From contig JBDNFD010000149.1 in the NCBI GenBank assembly GCA_041689995.1, positions 1 to 50,264 on the forward strand: a stretch of DNA of 50,264 bases, read 5' to 3'. The translations under genes were made by a program, and so were the position numbers. Shown here in pieces: positions 16,021 to 24,899 of this stretch. Origin of the DNA: DASSWG01 sp041689995. Its GTDB lineage: Bacteria; Bacteroidota; Bacteroidia; Flavobacteriales; Flavobacteriaceae. How positions within the stretch are numbered: position 1 is the stretch's first letter; every line of letters begins with the position of its first letter. The notes under the pieces are model-generated. The model did not search any database. It saw only the letters and a list, made by a program, of their open reading frames with translations, and was not told the origin of the DNA.

Positions 16021-17190
16021 TTAATTTTTTATGTTTTCTTTTGAATCGTTCTTACTGGATAGATTAGTTTTCGCAAGTGCGCCAGATTGTTGTCCGGTTT
16101 TCATGGCCATTCCTTTACTGGTATCCTCATCCTTCAAAACTTCACTTACAGGTTGTTGTTCAGACAACCATTTTTGAAAATCTTCCTCACTTTCGACCAC
16201 GATCTTCATTTGCATGTTGTAATGGGATATCCCACAAATTTTATTGCAAAGGATAAAATAATCAAAAGTATAGGGATCCAATGGCACGTCACCTTTCGCG
16301 GAAAGCACTTTGCTCTTCTCCCTTCTTAGTTCATTTATTTCCCGAACATCTTCCACCATTTCAGGATTGTTGCGCATTTCTTCGGTGGTGATGGTTGGCG
16401 TAAATCCAAATTGAGTGATCATGCCGGGAATGACATTCATTTGAGCCCTAAAAAATGGCATAAAAGCAGAATGTAGGACATCTTGCGATCTCATTTTGAA
16501 AAGAACCGGTCGGCCCACCGGAAGATGCAGTTCGGTCGTAATTATATCATCGGCAGAATATGGATCGCTTGTTTCGACACCTAAAATATTTTTTCCTTCA
16601 ATAAAACGTACGTTTGCTTTTCCGAGCACTCCATCTTCCCCAGAGTAACGGGTTGTCCAGCTAAATTGTTTCGCATAAAGTTCAACGACCAAGGTGTCGT
16701 CGGTTTCTTCAACGTTCATAATTTCAGACCACGTGAAAAGTCCATAAATAATCAGTCCAGCAAGTACAATTACAGGAATAATCGTCCAAATAAATTCCAA
16801 TTTATCGTTATCGGCATAAAACAGTGCTTTTCTTCCTTTTTGCCCGCGATATTTGAACGCAAAATAATGCAATAAAAACTGGGTGATAAATTGAACGAAA
16901 ATAATGATCCCAAGAGAAACGAACATTAAGGTATCATATTGAGAACCGTGTGCGGATGCCGCTTCGGGCAAATAATATTCACTGAAAGCCCAAAAGCAAT
17001 ACAGCATTCCAAGATTAAGAACGATCAAAAATGCGAGCATCAAATATCCCTGTTTGCGGTTGTCCGTGTTGTCCGCAATTTGAGTAAAACCCTCCGTTGT
17101 TACTGATCGCGACAGGTTGTATATTTTGGACATTTGCCAAGCGGTAATTCCCAAAAGGGCGACAACTATGATAATTAAAAATACGCTCAT
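16021..17190 (-). CDS. ctaC: Cytochrome c oxidase subunit II
   Basis: The 389-residue protein carries the dinuclear CuA centre that accepts electrons from cytochrome c. The ligands are visible in D-V-L-H-S-A-F-M-P and in C-N-K-I-C-G-I-S-H-Y-N-M (Cys, Cys, His, Met). Besides the usual two TM hairpin helices (W-T-I-I-P-V region) there is an additional hydrophobic N-terminal helix. No CxxCH haem motif is present, so this is not a caa3-type fusion. The last 40 or so residues form a polar Lys/Ser-rich tail. Confidence 0.95.
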   Translation of the reverse strand: MSVFLIIIVVALLGITAWQMSKIYNLSRSVTTEGFTQIADNTDNRKQGYLMLAFLIVLNLGMLYCFWAFSEYYLPEAASAHGSQYDTLMFVSLGIIIFVQFITQFLLHYFAFKYRGQKGRKALFYADNDKLEFIWTIIPVIVLAGLIIYGLFTWSEIMNVEETDDTLVVELYAKQFSWTTRYSGEDGVLGKANVRFIEGKNILGVETSDPYSADDIITTELHLPVGRPVLFKMRSQDVLHSAFMPFFRAQMNVIPGMITQFGFTPTITTEEMRNNPEMVEDVREINELRREKSKVLSAKGDVPLDPYTFDYFILCNKICGISHYNMQMKIVVESEEDFQKWLSEQQPVSEVLKDEDTSKGMAMKTGQQSGALAKTNLSSKNDSKENIKN

Positions 17191-17211
17191 TTTATAATTT
17201 ATTCTTTAACA

Positions 17212-18585
17212 TTAATAATGATAGTTTTCACTTTCCTTGATAAAGGGATCTCCTTTAGGATGCAAAGGTACTTTCGCCAAAGTGCTTCCAACCACAAAAA
17301 TAAACAAGCCGAGGAAAAGGCAAATGGCGGCAATTTCAGCGATACCAAAGAACCAGTTTGGACCTACTGTTGGAGGCATTACCAAAAGGAAAACATCGAT
17401 ATAATGACCAACAAGTACGGCAATACCAGTGATAAAAACAAACCACGGTATTCTTTTATAATCGCTGTTCATAAGCATCAATACCGGGAAAACAAAATTG
17501 AGCACCAACATTCCAAAGAACAAGAGGTTATATTCTTGTATTCGAATGATAAAATAGGTGACCTCTTCAGGAATGTTGGCATACCAGATCAACATAAATT
17601 GGGCAAACCAAAGGTAAGTCCAAAAAATACTGAAAGCAAAGACATATTTCGCCAAATCGTGTAAGTGGCTGTCGTTGACGAAATCCAAATATCCCGCACG
17701 TTTCAAGAAAATTATAATAAGGGCAATAGTCGTAATAGCGGAAACAAAAAGACTCGCGAAAATATACCAAGCGAACAAGGTACTGAACCAGTGTGGGGTA
17801 AGCGACATAAAGAAATCCCACGACATCACACTTTCGGTAATGATGAAAAATATCAAGAAATAGATGGACAATTTAAAGTTGCGCCTGTATGGGGTATAAT
17901 CACCCACAGCCACTTCGGCTTGTTCCAAAGAATTTCTTCTTGAAAAAAACCGATATAAATTCCATCCCAGCAGATAAATGATAATACGAATCACAAAAAA
18001 CGGAAAATTCAAATAGCCCGATTTTCCTTGCAGAATTTCATCGTGTGCCATGATCTCGTCATTCTGCCAAATATAAAAATGCGTACCAGCAAAAATAACG
18101 ATCAAGAAAACAATGATGGAACCAGGCAAAAGATAGGCGGTTACTCCTTCCATAATGCGGTATAAAACAGGAGACCATCCAGCTTGGGACGCAAATTGAA
18201 TGGCATAAAAAACCAAAGCCCCCAATGCGATCATAAAGAAAAAGAAGGCGGCCACAAAAGTAGCAGACCATGGTTTGGCTTGAAATTGATGCAAAACATG
18301 CTCCCAATGCTCATCGCCATGTGCTTCCTCTATTTTTTGGTGAGGATATTTTTCCAAACTTTCTGTAAAGCCCGGTTTGCCCTGAGCCTTATCAATAAAG
18401 CTGGATTCATGGGTTTCTACTGCTTCGTTTCCGGTAGCTTCTCCGTGGCCATGTTCCGAAGCCATCATTTCTTTCACCTCGGCAATATCGGTAGGAACGG
18501 TGATGAACGAATAGGCCAACCCCACTAGACCGACGACCATCAAAATAATGGAAAATATTTTCAATTTACTGGATAGCGTGTACAT
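17212..18585 (-). CDS. actF: Alternative Complex III subunit ActF
   Basis: The 457-residue membrane protein has about ten TM helices and resembles the NrfD-like/ActF subunit of quinol:cytochrome c oxidoreductase. Between the first helix and the bundle lies a soluble insert with many His and Glu (roughly residues 40-95). It provides a membrane part of the complex with ActC. Gene order actE-actF-ctaC supports the assignment. Confidence 0.9.
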   Translation of the reverse strand: MYTLSSKLKIFSIILMVVGLVGLAYSFITVPTDIAEVKEMMASEHGHGEATGNEAVETHESSFIDKAQGKPGFTESLEKYPHQKIEEAHGDEHWEHVLHQFQAKPWSATFVAAFFFFMIALGALVFYAIQFASQAGWSPVLYRIMEGVTAYLLPGSIIVFLIVIFAGTHFYIWQNDEIMAHDEILQGKSGYLNFPFFVIRIIIYLLGWNLYRFFSRRNSLEQAEVAVGDYTPYRRNFKLSIYFLIFFIITESVMSWDFFMSLTPHWFSTLFAWYIFASLFVSAITTIALIIIFLKRAGYLDFVNDSHLHDLAKYVFAFSIFWTYLWFAQFMLIWYANIPEEVTYFIIRIQEYNLLFFGMLVLNFVFPVLMLMNSDYKRIPWFVFITGIAVLVGHYIDVFLLVMPPTVGPNWFFGIAEIAAICLFLGLFIFVVGSTLAKVPLHPKGDPFIKESENYHY

Positions 18586-18605
18586 ATTATAATATCTATA
18601 AGCTG

Positions 18606-19316
18606 TTATTCTTCAATTTTAGTGGTCGCATCAGAGGAAGTTTTTATATTTCCTTTAAAAACTTCCATTCCTTCTTCCATGGAATTCATGGTATGCAATA
18701 GGTGTGGGCTCTGAACCGTGTCTTCCACCATTACATATTCTTTTTCCGGCTCCCCGTTCAGAGCACGTTTCAATTCCATCACATGATGTGCGATTTGCCA
18801 ACGTTCGTGCGCCGTGGTTTGAGTGGCATAGGAACCCATAGCATTCAAACCATAATACATCACGTGGTAGGCACTTCCCATATCAATATCCCTGCCCGCG
18901 GCGTTATATGCCGGAATTCCAAGGATTTTCTCGCGGGTGGCCAAAATACCTTTTCCATCTCCTTTATCGCCATGGCAAACCGCACAATAAATGGTGTACA
19001 ATTGTTGACCGGCAGCAGCATTTTCTTTAGTATAGGGCACTGGGTTTTTCAAATTCGCTTTGGCCGCCATGTACCCGTCTTGTGAATCTTCGTACGGATA
19101 AGGCATCCAACCGCGGGGAATTGTTCCTTCCACAGGCAGCATCGCTTCCTGATTATTTTCAAAAATTTCGTAATCGCCATAAGCCTCATAAGCCTCGGAA
19201 ACGTACATATTCGGAAAATACTGATAATTTCGATCATCAGAACTAAAACAAGATACCGCACTAAACGCTAAAATCAACAGTGAGGATTTGTATAATAAAC
19301 TTTTCATTGTGGTCAT
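18606..19316 (-). CDS. actE: Alternative Complex III subunit ActE, monohaem cytochrome c lipoprotein
   Basis: The 236-residue protein has a lipobox A-V-S-C (Cys23) and a single haem c motif CAVCH in a class I cytochrome domain. It transfers electrons within or out of the complex on the periplasmic side. It overlaps actD by 4 bp (ATGA type), and an internal Met at residue 4 could be the real start. The acidic C-terminal tail is not typical of free cytochromes. Confidence 0.92.
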   Translation of the reverse strand: MTTMKSLLYKSSLLILAFSAVSCFSSDDRNYQYFPNMYVSEAYEAYGDYEIFENNQEAMLPVEGTIPRGWMPYPYEDSQDGYMAAKANLKNPVPYTKENAAAGQQLYTIYCAVCHGDKGDGKGILATREKILGIPAYNAAGRDIDMGSAYHVMYYGLNAMGSYATQTTAHERWQIAHHVMELKRALNGEPEKEYVMVEDTVQSPHLLHTMNSMEEGMEVFKGNIKTSSDATTKIEE

Positions 19317-19840
19317 GCGTTATCGATTAAAGTAATTTCAGAAGCGCCGGTATCGTACAAAAATTTAATCAAATCGTCGCTATCGTGATTCCCTACTTCC
19401 ACTTCCACCAAAAAATGATCATCTGTGGTGCGAATATCTGGGTTTTCAGCGGTTTTAAAAGGCCATAGCTTGCTGCGCATATAAAAGGTAATGACCATAA
19501 GATGTCCAGCAAAAAATACCGTTAATTCGAACATTATAACCACAAAAGCGGGCATGTTTTCTATGAAAGTAAAACTCGGTTTTCCTCCAATATCTTGAGG
19601 CCAATCTTGAATCATCATATAATTCATCATCCAATAAGAAAAAGCCAGTCCCAGCAAGCCATACATAAATGAAGTTATAGCGATCCGAGTGGGTTCCAGG
19701 CCAAGTGCACTGTCCAATCCATGCACTGGAAAAGGCGTATAAACCTCGGAAATCGTATAATCCGCACCACGGACTTGCTTCACGGCCTGCATCAACAGAT
19801 CGTCGTCGGTATAAAACGCGTGTATCTTTTTTGCTGCCAT
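19313..19840 (-). CDS. actD: Alternative Complex III subunit ActD (DUF3341)
   Basis: The 175-residue protein has two TM helices (about 53-78 and 95-118) and the DUF3341 pattern with V-H-G-L-D near residues 38-43. It is a structural membrane subunit of the quinol:cytochrome c oxidoreductase. It starts 1 bp after the actC stop and overlaps actE. Confidence 0.92.
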   Translation of the reverse strand: MAAKKIHAFYTDDDLLMQAVKQVRGADYTISEVYTPFPVHGLDSALGLEPTRIAITSFMYGLLGLAFSYWMMNYMMIQDWPQDIGGKPSFTFIENMPAFVVIMFELTVFFAGHLMVITFYMRSKLWPFKTAENPDIRTTDDHFLVEVEVGNHDSDDLIKFLYDTGASEITLIDNA

Positions 19841-19841
19841 A

Positions 19842-21659
19842 CTACAAATTATTTTTTAAATTTTCCGCTTGTCCCGCCCAATCATCGCGTTTTGCGCGGC
19901 CACCAATAGCATCGAGGACATTATCGATAATTTCATAATCTTCATCCGTCATTCTGCTGATTTGAGCAAAGGTATAAATTCCCAATTGATGTAATTTTTG
20001 CTCTAAAACAGGACCAATTCCACTGATTTTTTTCAAATCATCGGCAGTTTGTATTTTGGGATTATAATGCCCAATTCTCTCCAACATGTCATCAATCTGA
20101 TCTTTCTGAATTTCAGAATGCGTCAAACCATCGGCGTGAACCATTTCATCGTGATCATTAATATCTTCATCTTCCTTTTTACTGGTGAAATAAGTTCCCT
20201 GCTTGTTAGCAGAAGGACTACCAGAAGTCGGATCTAAATCTACATGAATATGATGGGAAACATTATCGCCATGTTCAGCGCGTAAACGTTTGTATTTTTC
20301 CCCGGAAGATTTCAAAATAGTTTTAACTTCAGCTTGTGCAATTACCGGAAAGTTCCTGGCGTACAATAAGAAGAGCACGAAGAAAAACCCGATGGTTCCC
20401 ACAAATATCCCGATATCCACGAAGGTTGGAGAGAACAATGCCCAAGAAGACGGGATTTTATCCTTACTCAAGTTTATGACGATGATATCAAAACGTTCGA
20501 ACCACATCCCTGTATTAATAATTAAAGCGACAAAGAAAGTCCACATAATACTCCTTCTCCATCTTTTTACCCATAAGGTAAGCGGCACGATGAAGTTACA
20601 AGTAATCAATGCCCAAAACGCCCACCAATATGGTCCCGTGGCGGCACCGAACGATAAATAGGTGTAATTTTCATAATTGCTTCCTGTGTACCAGCCGATG
20701 AAATATTCTGTAGCATAAGCAACGCTTACAATTCCACCTGTCAATAAAATCACTTTGTTCATGTATTCAATGTGCAGCACAGTGATATAATCTTCCAAGT
20801 TGATCACTTTTCGCATAATGATCAATAAAGTCTGCACCATTGCAAATCCAGAAAAGATTGCACCGGCCACAAAATAAGGAGGATAGATGGTACTGTGCCA
20901 TCCAGGAACAACGGAGGTAGCAAAGTCAAAAGATACCGTGGTGTGAACAGAAAGCACCAATGGTGTTGCCAAACCGGCCAATACCAAAGAAACCTCTTCA
21001 AAACGCTGCCAATCTTTCGCACGTCCGCTCCATCCAAAACTTAAAATTCCATATATTTTTTTCTGAAATGGACTGGTTGCCCTGTCACGGATCATCGCAA
21101 AATCGGGCAACAATCCTGTCCACCAAAATACCAAAGAGATGGATAAGTACGTCGAGATCGCAAAAACGTCCCATAATAAAGGAGAGTTGAAATTCACCCA
21201 TAAAGAACCAAACTGGTTTGGAATTGGAAGCACCCAATACGCCAACCATGGGCGACCCATGTGTATAATTGGAAAAATTCCCGCCTGAATCACGGCAAAA
21301 ATCGTCATTGCTTCAGCGGAACGGTTTACCCCCATCCTCCATTTTTGGCGAAAAAGTAAAAGTACCGCGGAAATCAAAGTCCCGGCATGTCCAATCCCCA
21401 CCCACCAAACGAAGTTGGTAATATCCCAAGCCCAACCGATGGTCTTGTTCAATCCCCATACTCCAATTCCGGTAGAAATCGTATAAATGATACAGCCTAT
21501 GCCCCACAAAAAGGCAACCAAGGCAATAGTAAAAACAATCCACCAAGATTTATTGGCTTTTCCCAAAACAGGGGAGCTGATATCTACACTAATGTCATGA
21601 TATGACTTGTTCCCGATAATTAAAGGCTCTCTTATAGGTGCTTCGTAATGCGACGACAT
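19842..21659 (-). CDS. actC: Alternative Complex III subunit ActC (NrfD family) with C-terminal HhH domain
   Basis: Residues 1 to about 465 are the NrfD-like subunit with ten TM helices that binds quinol (H-A-G-T-L-I-S, H-M-G-R-P and related motifs). Residues 466-539 form a polar linker. Residues 540-605 form a helix-hairpin-helix module (ISGIGPVLEQKLHQLGIYTF, then RAKRDDW) like the ones attached to NuoE or ribosomal L21 homologues in other bacteria. ActC proteins are usually about 460-490 residues, so the tail is an added domain. It should face the cytoplasm or periplasm near the membrane; its role is unknown. Confidence 0.93.
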   Translation of the reverse strand: MSSHYEAPIREPLIIGNKSYHDISVDISSPVLGKANKSWWIVFTIALVAFLWGIGCIIYTISTGIGVWGLNKTIGWAWDITNFVWWVGIGHAGTLISAVLLLFRQKWRMGVNRSAEAMTIFAVIQAGIFPIIHMGRPWLAYWVLPIPNQFGSLWVNFNSPLLWDVFAISTYLSISLVFWWTGLLPDFAMIRDRATSPFQKKIYGILSFGWSGRAKDWQRFEEVSLVLAGLATPLVLSVHTTVSFDFATSVVPGWHSTIYPPYFVAGAIFSGFAMVQTLLIIMRKVINLEDYITVLHIEYMNKVILLTGGIVSVAYATEYFIGWYTGSNYENYTYLSFGAATGPYWWAFWALITCNFIVPLTLWVKRWRRSIMWTFFVALIINTGMWFERFDIIVINLSKDKIPSSWALFSPTFVDIGIFVGTIGFFFVLFLLYARNFPVIAQAEVKTILKSSGEKYKRLRAEHGDNVSHHIHVDLDPTSGSPSANKQGTYFTSKKEDEDINDHDEMVHADGLTHSEIQKDQIDDMLERIGHYNPKIQTADDLKKISGIGPVLEQKLHQLGIYTFAQISRMTDEDYEIIDNVLDAIGGRAKRDDWAGQAENLKNNL

Positions 21660-21689
21660 ACTCTAAATAATTGATTTCTTAATTCAAAT

Positions 21690-24600
21690 TTATAACTCGT
21701 TGGTATTCCTGACTTTTAGCTGATACATAACGTTAGGCTGTGTACCGAGGCTCGCCAATAAATGGTACATCCTATCGTCATTTTTAATTTTCCGAACTTC
21801 ACTTTTCTCATCATTGACATCCCCAAAGACAATTGCACCTTTATCGCAAGCCTTAGAGCAAGCGGTCTGAAATTCACCATCTTTAATTTCTCTTCCCTCG
21901 CGTTTAGCTGTCAGAATAGTTTCTTGTGTCATTTGAATACTCAAAGAACATTTCTCCATAACTCCACGGCCACGAACCACCACATCCGGATTCAAAACCA
22001 TTCGTCCCAAATCATTGTTCATATTGTAATCAAATTCATCATTGCTGTTCCATAGGAACCAATTGAAACGACGCACCTTGTAAGGACAGTTGTTCGCACA
22101 ATATCGGGTCCCGACACAACGGTTGTAAATCATTTGATTTTGACCTTGACGGCCATGGGAAATTGCCGCAACAGGGCAAACTGTTTCGCAGGGTGCGTGA
22201 TTACAATGTTGACACATAACGGGCTGGAAAGCAACCTGCGGATTCGCATCGGGGGTCTCCACACCTTTATAAGTTTCAAAAGCACCCAAATCTTTCAGGG
22301 CTTGGTAACCTTCATCAAATGTTTCTTCCGAAGAATAATAACGATCAATGCGCAACCAGTGCATGTCCCTAAATTCCCGCACCTCAGTTTTTCCAACCAC
22401 CGGAACGTTGTTTTCGGAATGACATGCAATCACACAAGCACCACAACCGGTACAAGCATTCAAGTCAATGGACATATTGAAATGATGCCCTGTTTCCCTG
22501 TCGAAAGAAGTCCAAATATCTGCCTTATCGGAAGTCACCGGAGTTTCCGAGTGATTATAGCTAACAGTAGGAATTGGGTTCCATTCTTCTTTTGGTTTTG
22601 AAATAAAATCTTCCAAACTTACTTCCTTGATAATCTGATCGCGGCCCGCCAAGGTGGATTGCAGTTGGGTACAAGCAAACTCATGGGTTCCTTCCGCCTT
22701 TTCCAAATTCACGACTTGGAAAGATTTGAAATCTTTATATAGTGGATAGGCATTCACACCTACCTGCATTTCTTTTTGAATTCCTTCTTTTTTACCGTAT
22801 CCAAACGCCAACCCGATGGTTCCAATCGCTTGTCCTGGTTGAACAATGACCGGCACCTTTTTCAAGGTAACATCGCCCATTTTCACATTTACATAATTCC
22901 CGTTCATTGCCCCGTTGGAAACGATTGGATTTTTAAGCTCTAATTCATCCGCGTCGGCCTTGGAAATCGTTATGTAGTTGTCCCAGGTGGTTCTGGTGAT
23001 CGGATCGGGTAATTCTTGCAACCACGGGTTATTTGCCTGAGCTCCATCTCCCATAGCGGTAGATGAATATAACACCAATTCATATTCCCCTTTGTTCCGC
23101 TCAGTGGTTTTGAAAAGTTTACTGCTAGCAGAATCAACATTCATATTGATAGCAGCGTTTTTTGTCAAGGATTCTGTTCCTGAAGGTATGTTCCCAACAA
23201 AAATACCATCGTGCAGGGCTTGATTCCATGAAGCTCCGCCTAAACCAGAACTCCAAGTAGATTTCACATAATCATAATATGAAGAATCATTTCCACTCCA
23301 TTTCAACAAGCATTCTTGAAATTGTCGGGTATCGAACAAAGTTCGGATGGTGGGTTGCATCAAGCTGAAACTAGTTTTCGTCAACTGAACATCCCCCCAG
23401 CTTTCCAAGAAATGTGGCGTGGCAGCAACAAATTTGCACAATTTGGCCGTTTCATCTTCTTTCATTGAGAAGGCAACGGAAATATCTACTTTCTTCAATC
23501 CTTCCACAAACTCATCTGCATTCGGCAAACTGTACGCCGGATTTACCCCGACAATGAAAAGCGCACCGATTTGACCCGCATTCATTTCTTTCACCAACTT
23601 GGCCACCGCCTGAGAATCCCCTTGACGAACCATACGCGGTTCATCTTGGTTCATAACTTTGCTTCCTAAGGCTTCATTGATTTCCAAGACCAAAAGTTGC
23701 GCATCGGTTTCAGGAATTCCGGAAACCACAACGGCACCGCTTCTATATTTTTGAAGTTGACGAGCAGCTTTCAGCACCCAATCATCCAATTCTGGGTTCA
23801 GGGTGTTGGAGGCCGACGAACCGGAAACAATGTATCCGTGAAGTGCCGCCAATATATTTTTTTGCTGTGAAGGAGTGGCCCTAATCCGTTTATCGGCCTT
23901 TGCTCCTGTGGTGGTCATATTCGCTTCAAACTGAATATGGCGTGACATTTTTCCGTTTTTCGGAACTTTACTTTTCGCATAACCGACATCATATCCGCCA
24001 GCTTGCCAGTCCCCTAGGAAATCAGCGCCAATAGAGACAATGTTTTCCGCTTTTGATAAATCATAATTCGGAAGTGCTCGCACCCCATATTTCGCTTGAT
24101 AGGCGTTCAAAGCCGGATCTTCTGAAATCATATCATAAACCACGTGACGAACATTTCCCTGCTTTCCTGCAAATTCATTGATAGCTCGCGCCGTGGAAGG
24201 ACTCGCAAAGGTATGGCTAAGAATAACCGTTTCTCCGGAAACCTTCTTTAAACCCTCACCAATCTTTCTATCCATTTCCTCCCATGAAGCCGTTTGGCCA
24301 TTCGCCATGGGGCGTTTGATTCGTTTATTGTCATATAAGGAAAGAACCGAGGCGTGAACCCGGGCATTGACCCCCAAATTCGTATTGCTAAGGTAATTTT
24401 TATCCACCTTTATTGGTCGGGCTTCCCGCGTTTTCACCAAAATACTGGCAAAATCAAAACCGTTGGCCATGGTCGTGGCATAATAATCCGCAAGGCCGGG
24501 AATTATTCGTTCCGGCTGAACCACATAAGGAATGGTTTTGATCACAGGTCCTTCACAAGCTGCCAAAGAAGCGGCAACCGTACTGAATCCGACATACTTC

Positions 24601-24767
24601 AAGAAGTCACGTCGCGAAGTCGAAGATTTCCCCAAAGCTTCTTTATTTCCCAAGAATTCATCTGTGGAAATGTCTTCTACAAATTCATTTTGTTCAAGTC
24701 GTTGAATAATTGGACTGTCCTCGTTTAATTGTTCAACACTTTTCCAGTATTTCTTATTTGATGACAT
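21690..24767 (-). CDS. actB: Alternative Complex III subunit ActB, Tat-exported iron-sulfur protein
   Basis: The 1025-residue protein begins with a Tat motif S-R-R-D-F-L-K at about 51-57. A long molybdopterin-oxidoreductase-like domain follows, typical of ActB, where the cofactor is not retained. The C-terminal part is a four-cluster ferredoxin domain, with motifs C-T-G-C-G-A-C-V-I-A-C-H, C-Q-H-C-N-H-A-P-C-E-T-V-C-P, C-V-G-T-R-Y-C-A-N-N-C-P and a last pair around C940 and the A-C-S-K-A-C-D region. At residue 943 a Ser (AGT codon, 21939-21941) stands where a Cys would complete CxxC. This fits either the single [3Fe-4S] cluster reported for this complex or a substitution. It carries electrons from quinol to the haem subunits. 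Confidence 0.94.
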   Translation of the reverse strand: MSSNKKYWKSVEQLNEDSPIIQRLEQNEFVEDISTDEFLGNKEALGKSSTSRRDFLKYVGFSTVAASLAACEGPVIKTIPYVVQPERIIPGLADYYATTMANGFDFASILVKTREARPIKVDKNYLSNTNLGVNARVHASVLSLYDNKRIKRPMANGQTASWEEMDRKIGEGLKKVSGETVILSHTFASPSTARAINEFAGKQGNVRHVVYDMISEDPALNAYQAKYGVRALPNYDLSKAENIVSIGADFLGDWQAGGYDVGYAKSKVPKNGKMSRHIQFEANMTTTGAKADKRIRATPSQQKNILAALHGYIVSGSSASNTLNPELDDWVLKAARQLQKYRSGAVVVSGIPETDAQLLVLEINEALGSKVMNQDEPRMVRQGDSQAVAKLVKEMNAGQIGALFIVGVNPAYSLPNADEFVEGLKKVDISVAFSMKEDETAKLCKFVAATPHFLESWGDVQLTKTSFSLMQPTIRTLFDTRQFQECLLKWSGNDSSYYDYVKSTWSSGLGGASWNQALHDGIFVGNIPSGTESLTKNAAINMNVDSASSKLFKTTERNKGEYELVLYSSTAMGDGAQANNPWLQELPDPITRTTWDNYITISKADADELELKNPIVSNGAMNGNYVNVKMGDVTLKKVPVIVQPGQAIGTIGLAFGYGKKEGIQKEMQVGVNAYPLYKDFKSFQVVNLEKAEGTHEFACTQLQSTLAGRDQIIKEVSLEDFISKPKEEWNPIPTVSYNHSETPVTSDKADIWTSFDRETGHHFNMSIDLNACTGCGACVIACHSENNVPVVGKTEVREFRDMHWLRIDRYYSSEETFDEGYQALKDLGAFETYKGVETPDANPQVAFQPVMCQHCNHAPCETVCPVAAISHGRQGQNQMIYNRCVGTRYCANNCPYKVRRFNWFLWNSNDEFDYNMNNDLGRMVLNPDVVVRGRGVMEKCSLSIQMTQETILTAKREGREIKDGEFQTACSKACDKGAIVFGDVNDEKSEVRKIKNDDRMYHLLASLGTQPNVMYQLKVRNTNEL

Positions 24768-24877
24768 ACTATCTCTGATTTTTTTACTTCCTAACTATTG
24801 TTTAAAAAATGTATTTGAAACTGTTTCTTTTTATTCCAAACTTAATTTTCAAGATTGATCCCAAATTACGCGCCACT

Positions 24878-24899
24878 CATAACTTCATAATTCATAATT
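24878..24899. repeat. Degenerate heptanucleotide repeat between actA and actB
   Basis: CATAACT, one extra T, then two CATAATT units and a TAATAAT unit run directly into the actA stop codon. The surrounding 131-bp gap (24768-24898) is the largest space in the operon and shows no other feature. The period is seven bases, as at other sites in this window. Confidence 0.4.

Noticed and set aside
16021..17190. caa3-type oxidase (haem c in subunit II)
   Set aside because: No CxxCH motif in the subunit II tail.
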